Shown: positions 11,706 through 23,499 of the stretch, in pieces | How positions within the stretch are numbered: position 1 is the first letter of the stretch | Layout: the number at the start of each line of letters is the position of its first letter | Assembly (NCBI RefSeq): GCF_963422355.1 | Contig: NC_085090.1 | Span: 3,998,512-4,062,511, forward strand | Direction of reading: 5' to 3' | Length of the DNA: 64,000 nt | Origin: Corticium candelabrum | Taxonomy: Eukaryota; Porifera; Homoscleromorpha; Homosclerophorida; Plakinidae | Translations under genes and position numbers: made by a program | Notes under the pieces: model-generated | Databases searched by the model: none | What the model saw: only the letters and a program-made list of their open reading frames with translations | Told to the model about the DNA's origin: nothing

Positions 11706-13220
11706 AAAACAGAGATTGAATTGACAAGCTCAAAATGTTAAATTTGAATGCATTATTTAAATTAATGCTATGTAGTAATATGAAAGCAAGCATTATGAAA
11801 TGTAGCAATAAAATAAATTTGTTTTTAAAAGGTAAGGGAGGCGCAAAACATTATTTTGGAAATTGACAGCTCTATTTGCATAAATAGTAGAAAAATGTGT
11901 TTAGAATTATAATTTAAGTCTTCGCTGAGATATAGCAGGTCAAAATTTCTTTCTGTTTTCAACTTCCGGTAACGCGTTATAACGGCATGGTGTATTCCAC
12001 GTCACAGAAGCGAGACGCGTGTGAGTCTCTATACAAGCAGCGCCATGTAAAAATGACTACACCTTCACATCCAAGGCAACGCTGCTAGGGTAGAAGCGAC
12101 GGCAGCAGCAGTTGTTCTTCTGACGGGTCCTCTGTAGGTTTTTACGTGATGATAACGTTCCGTTATCGCATGAATTGCAGGGTGACGAACGTCTGTTGGG
12201 AGCCATTAGAGTGATTGGATCACACAGGTTCGATTTCAGTGACAGTGTCTGTGAAGATTTGAGATTGCCTCATGCTTTGTAAGAGAACGAGAAAGAGAAC
12301 AGGCTACTACATAGCCTGTCAAAAAATTTTCTACTTTCTACATTTGATCCTATACTTTGCAATTTGCAAACATGTTTGGAAATTCTATAATTAGTTAGCA
12401 TATAATGCCCATCAAAACTATGATAATGATGCTCATTACAATATTAATTAATTTACTGCTATTTTCCTTAAAGTAACTTGGTTAACCCTGCTGTCACATT
12501 CCATCTATCAACATTATCGATCGAACTCATGTCTTTGCCTAATGAGAATTCAAAGAAACAGGCTTCCCCGAGGAATGCTTCCTGCGGAAGCGACACTGAA
12601 AGGACAATATATTATCTTTCGTTAAGCATAAACGCGGTAAATCAGTCAGTTCACGCTCTTTGGGTTTCTTAGGGGGCGGTATGTGTCTGGTAATCATGAA
12701 ATGATGTCATTTTAGGCGGATTCTGCAACACGTTATCTAGAGAGCAAACAGAAAGTAAAGTCTTTCTCTGACATGATATAGCATCTCTTGTCGGTGAAGA
12801 AGGCTTTCGTAGACCTACTCAAAGTCTTACAAATTGTGTTGGTATTAGGTGTCTCTACTGCATGATGTGAGCGTGTTTGAAAAGACTGAATACCTACCTT
12901 AGTGATGACATGGGACAAGATAGATTAAATAGACTAGAGCTTCTGACCATAAGAAGAGATATGTCTGGTAAGATAGACTTGAAAGCAGTAGACAGGTTTT
13001 CTCAGCAGACAAAAACAGAAGAATTAAGCTTAACACGCAAAAAGGTAAACGATTTAAATTAAGAGTAGAAATACAAATTTGAGAAAATTTTAACTGTGCC
13101 CCCCTCAATCTTGAACTCTGTCTACGCCTCTGGTGCAGCTGCGGTCGCTGTGAGATGATGGATACTTACATGTATACTCGTGTGGAGTGCGTGTGCTGTC
13201 AAAACGTATTTGACCTTGTC
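11706..13220. other. Upstream of CARD-NB-ARC gene, no gene recognised
   Basis: Should contain the first exon and promoter of the minus-strand CARD gene, but I could not identify a convincing start codon or core promoter. Remaining open frames are short and unsupported. Confidence 0.4.
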
Positions 13221-13224
13221 TCAA

Positions 13225-13310
13225 ATAATGACACAATATAGTCCGTCGGCCAACCCCCAAAAGACGCTTCTCTAGGAAGTTGCGTAGCCCCCAAGCCCGG
13301 GGAAGTTTTG
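13225..13310 (+). repeat. Inverted repeat copy 1 (pairs with 16480-16600)
   Basis: The segment containing GTCGGCCAAC and AAGTTGCGTAGCCCCCAA matches the reverse complement of about 16540-16600 (AAGTTGCGTAGCCCCCAA, GTCAGCCAACACC). The pair is diverged and flanks the broken CXC-family gene, so these may be ends of one decayed transposon. Confidence 0.4.
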
Positions 13311-14125
13311 ATAACTCTAAAAGATAAAGCAATATGACAGAACTCCAACTGCACTTGTTTGCCTCACTATACCGGGGCCGTTAGGTAGAAGCACGTCAAT
13401 AACATTTAGGGGCGTGGCACAGACGTCAGTACAGCGAGCTTGCTAACTCTGTAGTCGGCAGAGCACTCAAAACGGGTAAAAAACCACCATGCAAACTACT
13501 GAGACATAAAGCATCCATTGTAAACAATTTAGCCCGCAGCATTAGCCCAATAACTTGCGATATCACACGTGATCACATGACACGCGATGACGAAACCTTT
13601 TGAGTTGTGCGTCTGTACCAGATTGCTCATTTGCATTTCAACGTCTATTACATCAGCTGTAGAACAAACTGTAAGCAAACAGACAGCCGTACCAATGCGA
13701 ATTAGGCTGCCAACAAAAAGCCTAGATGTTCAGGCAAGAAGGCATCACGTAGAATGAAAGCGCTGCACAGCTACCTTGTTGTGGACTATGAAACGGTGTC
13801 TGCTGTTCTCCTACGAATGTAATTTAATGGTCTTTTTGTAGTACTCATGCCCAACCTCAGGTCTCAGACACTTGGCCTCATAATCTCGTCGGTTTGTCAT
13901 TTGGCTGGCTTCGAAAGAGTCCAAATTATTTTCTGAACGTGTGGGAAACTAGTAACACGCCAGACAGACGATAATCTGCGCAACCTCGTGTAAAGAATTG
14001 TGATCCGGGGCCTAATGACTACTTTTGGTACCGTGGTCGAAGTCTATGGTACAGTACATGCAGTGTTTCTCTAGACGATGTTATGTGGAGTGTATGACGT
14101 AAGGAATAGGTTGCTACACGTAGAA

Positions 14126-14420
14126 AGACGTAATCGTAACTGCACAGTAAAGAACTAGGTGCTCAAAGTTTACTGCAAGGACACTACATGTAAGATTCAC
14201 TTCCAGATTGTGGTTTTAGTTAGATGATAGACGTCATCGTAACTGGACGATGACGACTTAAATAGTTGCTAGAAATTCAAAGTAATACAAGTGCACTAAA
14301 TGAAGATTCATTTCTAGACTAAGTGAAAGTCGTCATCGTAGCTGGACGATGAAGACCTAAGTGCTAAAAGTTCAAAGTAAATACAAGCATTCACTTTCAG
14401 ATTGTGGTCTAGATGAACTT
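14126..14420. repeat. Tandem repeat, about 100-base unit, three copies
   Basis: Units begin near 14126, 14229 and 14328 at the motif AGACGTCATCGTAACTGG (with variants) and share the following AGTTCAAAGTAAATACAAG-like and GATTCACTTTCAGATTGTGG-like blocks. Spacing is 103 and 99 bases. No coding potential was seen. Confidence 0.65.
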
Positions 14421-14725
14421 CCAATTAGCAATATATAAGTAAGACCTTTCGCCTATCTACATTAGTTTATGTGTGAGCAATCTACTTGTCTTGTTTCGAC
14501 CAAGTGTCCTTACTCAGCTCTAATTAAGTCAGCTTTCAACGGTATCAGAGGTAAAGTTGTCAACTGAACAGTTATATATACCAAACCGAACGTCAGAGAT
14601 TTATTGTTGCATTATTTTTTACCTTGACAGACCTCAAATTCAAATCATTTCGCAGTTTTGTTTTGAATATCATCAGATGTCTCTGCAGAGAGCAAAGATA
14701 ACAAAAATTGATCTGAGCACTGCCT

Positions 14726-15760
14726 GTGCCATATTCGTATGATGTTACCGGTCCTCTCACGGCTTTTACAAAAACCAGTTGGAGAACGTTGCAACATGCA
14801 GCAAGCATTCGCTTAGACGACGTCGTTACGGTTCTACAGAATTCTTGCACCGATGAATGGAAACCGATAGGAGCTTATCACAGACAATGCTACCAAGCAT
14901 ACACGAACAAAAAGGCTCTAGAAAAAATTCAGCGCAGCCGAGATGTTAGCATCTCTGAAAGCAGTTCAATAATAGAGTCAAAGGACCTAGAGTCACCTCA
15001 GGCAATGGGCAGCACTGCAACTTTTCGTGGGAGCACAAGACTTGTCTCCCCGACCAACATCAAACTACGTTTGTTTTGTCAACAGAGAACAAGAAAAGTT
15101 CAAGGAAAACGACAGTCTTGAAGCAGAGTTACTACCTTTTCTGCACGTTTGGCTATTTCAAACGCAGCGGAAATCAGAAAAGACAGAAGAATTTTAATGG
15201 AAGTGCAGCAAGAACCGGGTCAGCCTGATGGTATCGCCAAGAAGCTGTCCTATCATGAATCTTGCTACAGGAATTACACTCAGCAGAAACATTAGCCAAC
15301 ATTCTTGATTCTCGGATCTCTCTAGAAGATGCACAACACAGTACAGCATATGACCGTGCGTTTCACGTTCTTGCTGGTGAAGTTGAGGGAGCAATACTTA
15401 GCAAAGATGAAGAAGGATTATTTGCAAGAATGTCTGACTTGAGGTCAAAATTTGTAGACTTTATAAAGCAGGAAGGTGTTGACACTCCAAATTACAAAAT
15501 CGGTAAACTGAAGCGTCGTCTACAAAAGCATTTCGATAATCACATAATATTCTTTGAAAATTCACAAACTGTAACGGAGTCGGAACTGGTTACGTCTGCT
15601 ACAGTGCCCTAACTACTGAATGGACGACGAAGCCACCGGCACCTGTTGACGTTTTGAAACTGATCAGTTGCAGCTGTAAGACTAGGTGCAGCTGTAAGCG
15701 CTGCTCTTGACAGCGAAGCTGCTGGCCATGTACAGATGTGCCAATGCGACAATTGCTAAA
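14726..15760 (+). pseudogene. Broken CXC (Tesmin/TSO1-like) family gene
   Basis: Three blocks in different frames make one recognisable protein of a family that recurs in cnidarian and sponge genomes. Block 1 (14726-15121) has WKPIGAYHRQCYQAYTNKKA. Block 2 (about 15130-15288) has KKLSYHESCYRNYTQQKH and then a stop. Block 3 (15262-15612) has AYDRAFHVLAGEVEGAI, KLKRRLQKHF and ESELVTSATVP. After a further shift, a cysteine-rich tail (about 15650-15760; LISCSCKTRCSCKRC, then CQCDNC) matches a CXC-type zinc-binding module, interrupted by a TGA and one more shift. Several frameshifts and stops make it inactive. The function of intact relatives is unknown; it may be transposon cargo. Confidence 0.6.
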
Positions 15761-16479
15761 ACCCTATTCCGCGCGTAGTTTTGCAGCCTGCTTCCACTAG
15801 TATAGCATGTGCAAAGGCGCTTGAAGCTGATAATTTTGATGCAAACTCTACTGATGAATATGATGAGTAGGTGGCTCTTTACGTTTCATTGGTTATTAAT
15901 TAATTAAGTGTAGTTTCTATATGAAATCATTAGTCCACTAAATAATGACTAAAAATGACTCTGAGCAATTTAGTACAGCCGTACATTTAGGCACTTTATG
16001 TCAGTAACGCTTACGTCCTGCTTTTAATGGTCTTATGTTAATTATTGTACACTTGTACTAACGTCTAGATAGTTAGTATTACAAGGTACGTGCCACTCAT
16101 CCGGGAGTTTGTCACGACTGTGCGGTATTTACTGTCTTTCCGAACGCTCAGGGTCATGTTACTGTTGCAAGGCAGTCAAACGCGACAGCAAAAGTGTAAC
16201 AAACATGTCGGAGTTTCCTTTCATCAACAGAACTACTGGTAATGTGAGAAATACTATCTGGAGACCGCACGTACTCCATTATCTCCATCTCTAGAAACGA
16301 CAGCTGCACTGGTTTAAGCCTTGTCGTGATATAGCTAATGTGTATAGACCTTAGGCATGGGACCACGTTCGTCTCTTACTCTCGGTTCGCCGTTGCTGCG
16401 AATTTGCGTGGGCGTAGCCTTAGTCAATCTAGTCCTTCTTGTTACTCAGAAACGGCCCAGTTCCAAGACGGCAAGCAAT

Positions 16480-16600
16480 CGCAAATGCACTCGCATGTCT
16501 TCTATTCGACGATTGCAACTACGGAAACTTGCCTGAGTTTTGGGGGCTACGCAACTTGTCGCTTTCTGGTGTTGGCTGACGGGCTAATAATAATGACAAT
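16480..16600 (-). repeat. Inverted repeat copy 2 (pairs with 13225-13310)
   Basis: Reverse complement carries AAGTTGCGTAGCCCCCAA and GTCAGCCAACACC as at 13235-13300. The matching stretch is imperfect and its outer limits are unclear. Confidence 0.4.
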
Positions 16601-16827
16601 ATTGGCACTGTGGTGAGTTTATGCAAAACTCTAGCTATTGCTGTGATAAAGAGAAAATATGAGTTAAAGTTCGTACGTTCAATTCATGTTGACACACGAT
16701 TTGACTTCACTGTACAGTATACTGTAATCCATACGACTGCATTCACTACACATGGTGCTCAAGCACCTAGTTGCAAATCTGTAGATAGTCAAGAGTCTAG
16801 CTGACCTCTCCTAACCATTTACATTAC

Positions 16828-16967
16828 TTTTAGTAATGCCCGAGAATCTTCCATACCCTCCCGCTTCTCAAATGCGGCTCTTCTTTTCTTTTGTGATGGT
16901 TCTAGAATGCTGAGATCTTGAAGTGCGGAGGGAGGTAGATGCAAAATTATAGCCTCAATTTTTCTCT
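16828..16967 (-). CDS. Possible orphan exon, unknown protein
   Basis: The minus strand is open and protein-like (LHLPPSALQDLSILEPSQ, then KKRRAAFEKREGMEDSRALL), ending at a GTAATG donor. It has the composition of a linker with a basic patch. No partner exons were identified on either side; it may be a relic of the same decayed transposon as the CXC pseudogene. Confidence 0.3.
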
Positions 16968-18084
16968 TCTACAAGCCAAGACCAAGGTCTTGAATAGACC
17001 TGTATCTCGGAGCAATTATTCTAAAAGATGCTAGTACAGACTGTGTCCTCTCAGTAGGCCGCGTCTTACTTAGTTGTACTTAGTCGCCCGCACGACACAA
17101 ACGTCTCTGCTAGTTGCAATTCGTACTCTTTTTTTTAGCTAACTTGGGATGTTAATTCGGAAATCGAAACCCGATTGCGTATGACTTGCACGAATTGGTG
17201 CATCCTGCAGCCACGCAACACCAAACCATTTTTTCGTCACACATGCCTTTGTTTACAATATAATGCTGGCGTGGAGTCTCCCCTCTGTGACGTCAAACTA
17301 CACAACACCCGATTTAACGCGTTACAGGAAGTTGAAGAAATGGAAACAACTTTGACCTACTATATCTCAGTGAAGGTTTAACGTAGGAAGCTGAAACTAT
17401 TTTCCTGTCATGAATGCAACTAGAACTAGCAATATCCAGTATAAGAAAACTTTTTGTTTCTTGCGTTGCAGTTACCTATAAATTGTACAATGCAGTCTGT
17501 TTGAGTAAGCGTACTTTTCTCATTAATGAGGAACGAGGTCTAAGATAACATTTTTACTACATTTATGCTTTCCGATGTTGTAATTTTAGTGTAAAAAATT
17601 TATTGAAATCACGCGTATCTTCACATTCTAAGCAATTTCAAAGCTCATCATTTAACAATCATAATATGTTAAATTACAAGTGCTATTAACTGTATCCAAA
17701 TTGTTAATTCAAAAGTCATATTGGGAAACACTGTTAGCCATATAGGCTCATGGGATAGAGTCCGAGTAATTTGGTATGTTTAGTTAGACGGCGACCATAC
17801 AATTGTAATTTAACGCACATGCTTGTTGTTATTGCTATTGGTTACATTACTTTCCTAATTGATGTAATGTGCCTTAGAATGTTTTCAAGTGAATAGGTAT
17901 CGAATACGTATTGCATGCATGTCAACAATTTAGGTACCAGCCAAAGTGTTTAACCCTTTAACAGTTCACCCCTTCCCACGCTTTTCGCTGGCTCTTACTA
18001 ATCAGATTAAAAGAGTATGAACGCTTTGTAACTTTTAGACTATAGTGAGTAATATTTAATAATGTAGTTTGCCCATAACACATC
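16968..18084. other. No recognised gene
   Basis: AT-rich sequence with short unsupported frames only. Confidence 0.5.
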
Positions 18085-18242
18085 TTACTCATCTTTCTCA
18101 TGAGACATTGGTGTTTCTTCATTACGAGTGTTTTCACATTTTTGTTTCTCTTCGGTAAGATGATCTGCAGCAGTGGAGGACGAATTCTTCAGAACGTCCT
18201 TCCCATCTATGTTGCAATGGTTGCTTGTTTCTGCCAAATGCA
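18085..18242 (-). CDS. Candidate last exon, acidic tail, unknown protein
   Basis: A minus-strand open segment starts after a TTTTGTTTAG acceptor in phase 1 and ends at a TAA. It encodes a polar, acidic tail (HLAETSNHCNIDGKDV, then TEEKQKCENTRNEETP). Composition resembles the 12-residue-repeat exon at 26630-26946, whose donor is also phase 1, so these could be exons of one gene with a large transposon-filled intron. That link is inference. Confidence 0.35.
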
Positions 18243-18611
18243 CTAAACAAAAGAGTACGTAGGTGATATCAATCAGCGACACTCTAGACGTAGTTGTAGC
18301 TAGATAAAGAGATACCAAAAGCATTATACTGAACATTTGCTTTATATTAACTAATGGAGAATATCAATAAGGAACAGATTAAAGTTGGCGTTACTTAAAA
18401 GCACTAAAGTATATTGCAATTATGTTTTGCTTGTTTAAACATGGAAAGGAAAACAATTACTCAACACGTTACTAGTTAATGCAAGTTTACAGTATCAGAT
18501 GCTATGCAAGAGACAGTGAACGTCAGTCGTGCTTAATATATTTGTCTTTTAAGGGCTTTCACTGTAACGCGACGTATTGACAGTTGGCGTCAAGAAACAG
18601 AAATATACCTT

Positions 18612-19141
18612 GCCTCGAAGTTCCAGACCGTCTCTCAAAACCCAGTTCGGAAGCGATCCCGGCCGGCCAATCAGCAAGATGCGGCCACTGAAGTGGCAGC
18701 CAAATGAACATCGAGCGTTCTTTAATTACATGCATGACTTCTGGCAAAGGCGAGTTCGACAATTGCGTGAAAATACAGCTCGGAATTGATTGCATGCACG
18801 TGCGTCTATCGCGATGTAAAACTGCACTGGTCAGTGCTTTTTTGAAACAGCTCCCAAGGTTTTCCAAATTGATTCAATGTATCCCGAACAGCGGGCCGCT
18901 GTAGATTTGCTGCCATCGCAGTTGAATACCACTCACCTTGTATAAATACATCTCTAAAATGATTAATCGATCTCATATTGTCACATCGGATGGCATAGTG
19001 CTTTATCTAAAGAGGTGTTTTTGACTGTTACAACCCTGCTATTTTACTTACACAACCACGCCTACTCCCAAACTCGGTTTTGATCCAGTTGATCCAGACC
19101 GTATCTCAATTCTTTTGGGAGACGATCTGGAACTTCGAGGC
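18612..19141. mobile_element. Short inverted-repeat element (MITE-like)
   Basis: The left end GCCTCGAAGTTCCAGACCGT (18612) and the right end, reverse complement GCCTCGAAGTTCCAGATCGT (ending 19141), are near-perfect inverted repeats, continuing with CTCYCAAAA. Length is about 530 bases with no transposase. Its right side abuts a copy of the 19.1-20.5 kb palindromic family, suggesting insertion into it. Confidence 0.55.
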
Positions 19142-19300
19142 TAGAACAGACCATTGCCTCGTACCCAGGCTCTCTTGGGCGCCCAGAAAAGAAGGCCTGG
19201 TACACGTTGTCTTCGCATGCGCGCATAAATTTCCCGGAAGCGGCCTAATGTATGCATGCATAGTTGTCTAGAATCTCAAACCGATAATGTCGCGCGCAAC
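19142..19300 (-). repeat. Half-copy of palindromic MITE family
   Basis: Matches the right arm of the 19658-19961 element: CCTCGTACCCAGGC, GCATGCGCGCATAAATT, AGAATCTC and CGATAATGTCGCGCGCAA occur in order. Confidence 0.65.
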
Positions 19301-19657
19301 CGTTTGGAATGGAACAGTAAAACATGTGGAAGAAGCCATAGATGTATAGACTCAAGGTCAAGTGCTCCATCTAGACGACTTTAGACTTTCGTTCCTCGCG
19401 CGATCGACGTCTAGTCGTAATCCAGTCAGGCTGTTTACAGTGTCTGCTTGGCGAGAAGGACTAGAGTACAAGTTGCAGCTATTTTATCTGTACGACAGAC
19501 GGTCTTCCACCACTGCTTTGTCAGCGCTGTTCTCATTGCATCCGAACTGTAACAGAAAATTGAAGGTGCACGAACATGACAGCCAGAACTGGTATCTAAG
19601 TCGAAAAAATAAGACAAAAGAGAGCATCACCTGAACACGGAAGCTGTTCGCTGTCAA

Positions 19658-19961
19658 CATTATCGGCTTGAGATTCTAAACAACGTCGGCTCCGCATGCC
19701 TTCATACATTACGCCGATTTTGAGGTAATTTATGCGCGAATGCCAAAACAACGTGTATCAGACCCTCTTCTCCCGGCGCGCGAGTGGGCCTGGGCACGAG
19801 GCTAGAATAGACCCTTGCCTCGTACCCAGGCCCTCTTGCGCGCCCAGAGAAGAAAGCCTTGTCCACGTTGTAATTGCATGCGCGCATAAATTAGAAGGAA
19901 ATAGTGGTAATGTTTGCACGCAGGCGAAACCGACGTTGTTTAGAATCTCGAGTCGATAATG
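19658..19961. mobile_element. Near-palindromic foldback MITE
   Basis: Left arm from CATTATCGGCTTGAGATTCT and right arm ending AGAATCTCGAGTCGATAATG are inverted copies about 145 bases long; the centre near 19810 is the palindrome-like GGCCTGGGCACGAGG / CCTCGTACCCAGGCC. RNA or single-stranded DNA from it would fold into one long hairpin. No coding capacity. Confidence 0.75.
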
Positions 19962-20399
19962 TCGCGCGCAATCAGACCAACGGATGGCGAATGGTTGTGT
20001 TCACTAGCTAGCAGTTCTCTTGAAACGCGAGTAGAACCTACATCTACACCAAGAATGACAGAGGAAACTCTGCATTCACGTAATCCTTGAACTTGTTCTA
20101 TCATCAGCGATACTACAGAAGACACGACAAAGACGACTTATCCACAAACTTTTTTACCACATTTCCCTCGCTTATAGTCAACCATAAACGGTATAAGTTG
20201 GTAGCACGGCGATTTACAGTATCCTTTAGGAAGCCAGACGAAGACGTGCACGTCGTTTCCGTTGTAGATGTGCTTTAGGACAACACGCTGCAGCTACTTC
20301 AGCTCTACATTGCACATCTTAAGCTTGCCTAGAGCGTAGTGCAACGCCATAACAAAACCAGAAACTTTGCCTTCTTGTACCATTTGCCAATTTGGGTCT

Positions 20400-20550
20400 C
20401 ATTGCGCGCGATATTATCGGCTCGAGATTCTAAACAACGTCGGTTCCGCAAGCGTGCATACATTACCACAATTTTCTTCTTACTTTGCGCGCATGCCGTC
20501 TTCTCAGGGCGCGCAAGAGGGCCTGGGTACAAGACTTGAACAGACCACAG
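20400..20550 (+). repeat. Half-copy of palindromic MITE family
   Basis: Matches the left arm: TTGCGCGCGATATTATCGGC, GAGATTCTAAACAACGTCGG, TTTGCGCGCATGCC and GAGGGCCTGGGTAC occur in order. It ends at a GAACAGACC stretch also seen at the centre of the family. Confidence 0.65.
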
Positions 20551-22054
20551 CTGGATTGAAACGTCAAGGACAGTACAGGCGGCGATAGTTTAGTTTAGCT
20601 AGTACACGCACCTCTGCATGTCCGTTGATAGACATCTTACTCTAAAGAACGAGCGGAACAACAAATCTTCGAAATATTTCATAGCAGTTGCAAAAGTTTA
20701 CTTGCATAGCGCACTCTAAAGCCAACCTTGAACGCTTGACCCTTGTCGTGACCCATAGAGAGTTTTCGATTGTTTATACGGCACTTTACGAAGTCAGTTA
20801 ATTGAGCGTCAGCAAAACTGAGATTGTCGGGATTTAACACTGACAATAACCTTGGTTTGCGAAAATTCTTGCAAAAATCCCTCCCAGACTAACTGAGCCC
20901 AAAACGCATTCCGTTGAATTTTTACAAACTTTCAGGTAACCCAAACGCCGTTTTGACTTGTCCTCTGTCTTTACGGTTACTTGGAGATATACTTGGGCAG
21001 GGACTAAAGTGCTCAAATGTTCTACCGCAGCATTGAGACCAGACGTTTGATAAGTTTGCTAGTCGGAAGCACATCTTTCGTATCATCACCTCGATAACTG
21101 TATCTATAGGACTTCTATTGCGGTTGTTGATAAATAGAACACTGAGTATCTGGTCCTAATGGATGCAAAGGTTCGATCATCGTTCTTGCTGTAGAAGCAA
21201 GTGGAAGCTTTGTTGTTGCGAGTGCGGAGCGTACTCTCTACTTGGAGCAAAATAGAGTATACACACCCAAATGAGTTTAGTGCCGCCGAATTGATGTCTA
21301 CTTTAATAGTCACCAGCGTTGACAGCTAGCGATTACCTCGACACGTATTCGTTGCGTTTTCGTCCGTCGAGCTGGACTTGAGTCAGCTCCAGAATAGTCA
21401 AATCTTCGACAACGGTAAGCTGACACGGATGTGCGTGCGCGTCAATAGCATGCACACAGTACCCTGACAGAGATATCGAGACCAACTTTTCTGAAGCTTC
21501 TAGAAATTACTCGATGGTGTAAATGGTGTTTCAGAAAGTGGTAAAAAATTTAGACACGAAACCTAGTGTCTATAAAAGAATTTTAAAAATTCTACTCGAT
21601 CATACACGTCGCCGTGTCCAAGAGCAGATCTGGAAAGGCTTTAGATGGGAACGACTAAACCTCGAAATAATATAGTGGTTGGCCAGCAACTTAGAAACCT
21701 TGCAAACGACGACGATTCGGCGTACAGCTTACACTGGGCGGCATTCAGTAATCGATATATGACGTTGGAGGGTGTTAGTCGAAAGATGAACGTAAACCTT
21801 TAATGTAACCTATAGATATAGACATGACTTACGTAAAGTTTTAGTTCTCTGACCACTAGTCAGAAGGAAGCAATACGCAATTCCCTTCAGTAATATACGG
21901 GCTACCACCTACGATTATCTCATTGTCAGTTATCGAAGAGGGCTGATGTTTTGAATATAACGGCAATTCAATACAAAATGATGATAAAGGCAAAGGTACA
22001 GCGGCGAAACACTGATTTGAAACTGTCCAAGTCGCAGATAGCTAAATACGGTCG
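20551..22054. other. No recognised gene
   Basis: Short open frames only; no repeat or domain recognised. Confidence 0.45.
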
Positions 22055-22744
22055 ATGGGCACGATAAAGGCTAAATTTGCACCTAAAATTCTTAACCTTG
22101 CCCTCGCGGTGATCGGTACACGAAGATTTAGCGCCGTATCTGATGCTATCTCTGGAGACACTGAGAAAGCTACCAGTAGCGATGGTGTGACACTCCGTAG
22201 AAGAAAGGCAATGACAAAGCCGGGTGGATTTTTAGCACGTTGTTGGCCGGTTTGGCGACACCTCTCACGGCCAGTGCGTTGTGTTCCGGAGGTGAAGCCG
22301 GCAGGGCAAGCAAAGGATCAATATTACCCGGCTCATTGGGTTGTGGAGAAAGGGGCCAAGGCATTGAAAAATCTAACCAAAGTACAGATTGAAGAAATAA
22401 TGGACACTCGCTAGGTAGGCAAACTTAGAGGAACCTATGCTAAATACTCTTTACCTCACAAGCCTAAAGCCAGTGACATTCTAATCATGATTCTCGAAAA
22501 TTACTTTTATGATGATGGCACCCATTGGATAGAAATCTACAATAAAGGGGGCCGTGATGTGGAATGCTTTGATGGTTTTGCTATGCGCCCTCCGAATGAC
22601 GTCTACTGTTCTATGCAAAGGACGGGAAAAGGCATTGTGTACAATTCGATTATGTTACAAGATATAAATAGCTTGATATGTCGTTACTATTGCCAATATT
22701 TTATCATTCATCGGTGGCAAGGGCGCTCTGTGACAACTCAATAA
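22055..22744 (+). pseudogene. Adenain-like cysteine protease ORF with one in-frame stop
   Basis: Two open segments (22055-22411 and 22415-22744) lie in one frame, separated by a single TAG at 22412-22414. The N-terminal part is basic with a hydrophobic patch (LNLALAVIG). The C-terminal part resembles the adenovirus-type C5/Ulp1 protease fold seen in Polinton-like elements and adintovirus-type relics: GTHWI (His), ECFDGF (acidic), then a Gln and ICRYYC (Cys), with Arg where Gly is usual after the Cys. An AATAAA overlaps the stop. Such proteases mature capsid proteins in virus-like elements. No other virus-like gene was found next to it, so it is an isolated, probably inactive copy. Confidence 0.55.
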
Positions 22745-23129
22745 ACTTGTTAACTCAAACAAATCAGTCAATCAACTAACAGCAAAACCACATGTCCCAT
22801 ATAATACCCAACTCCACAACATCCCCTACAAACAAACTAAACTACTCAAACAGTCTTATTTGTGAGGCTCTATACCCACTTTCCTCAACTTTCAGGTGGT
22901 TGTCCTTTAGTTCTTCTTCGGCTACGTGTAGGTAACTTCTCTGACTCGAAGGAATCTGTCATGTACGTCTCTATTGATATTAAACCAGCTAACGTACGCT
23001 GGCTACGCTACAAGACTACACCTCCACTGTTCTTCAATTACATAGAACACAGTACGTAGACTCTTGCTGCTAAGGCAAGCTAATCGACATCTCAACACAA
23101 TACAATAAATGCAAGTGTCCTACGTGTCA
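22745..23129. other. Linker between protease ORF and DIRS-type element
   Basis: No gene recognised. The 5' part is A/C-rich after the AATAAA signal. Confidence 0.4.
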
Positions 23130-23499
23130 CGGTCCTTTCTCTAAACTGGCTGTTGGATCTTCCTTTCAGGCCCGGTTCTCCCGACATCATTAACTACTTC
23201 ATGGCCTTGGTCCAATGCTGCCTCCGCTTCTGGCGCGTCTTAATACTGAACGATTTGGTGCGCTAGTGCCTTATTGTTAATCTCTCCTCACGGCGTCTGT
23301 TCAGCGTCAACAAAGGCAACGTTACGACCTATTCTCTCTGTCCAATGATTGTGTCGATGAGACATCGCGACGTCTTTTGTACCTGGTTCCTAGAGAGCTG
23401 ATAGCTAATCTCGACAGACAGAGTGCTACTGCCAAATCCCGGTATACACAGAATACCGCCACGTATTAGGCTTGCTCTGGAAAGGCGGGTCTTCCTTGA

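Noticed and set aside
19142..20550. CRISPR-like array from repeated GC-rich blocks
   Set aside because: Repeats are long, inverted and irregularly spaced; they are MITE arms in a eukaryotic genome.
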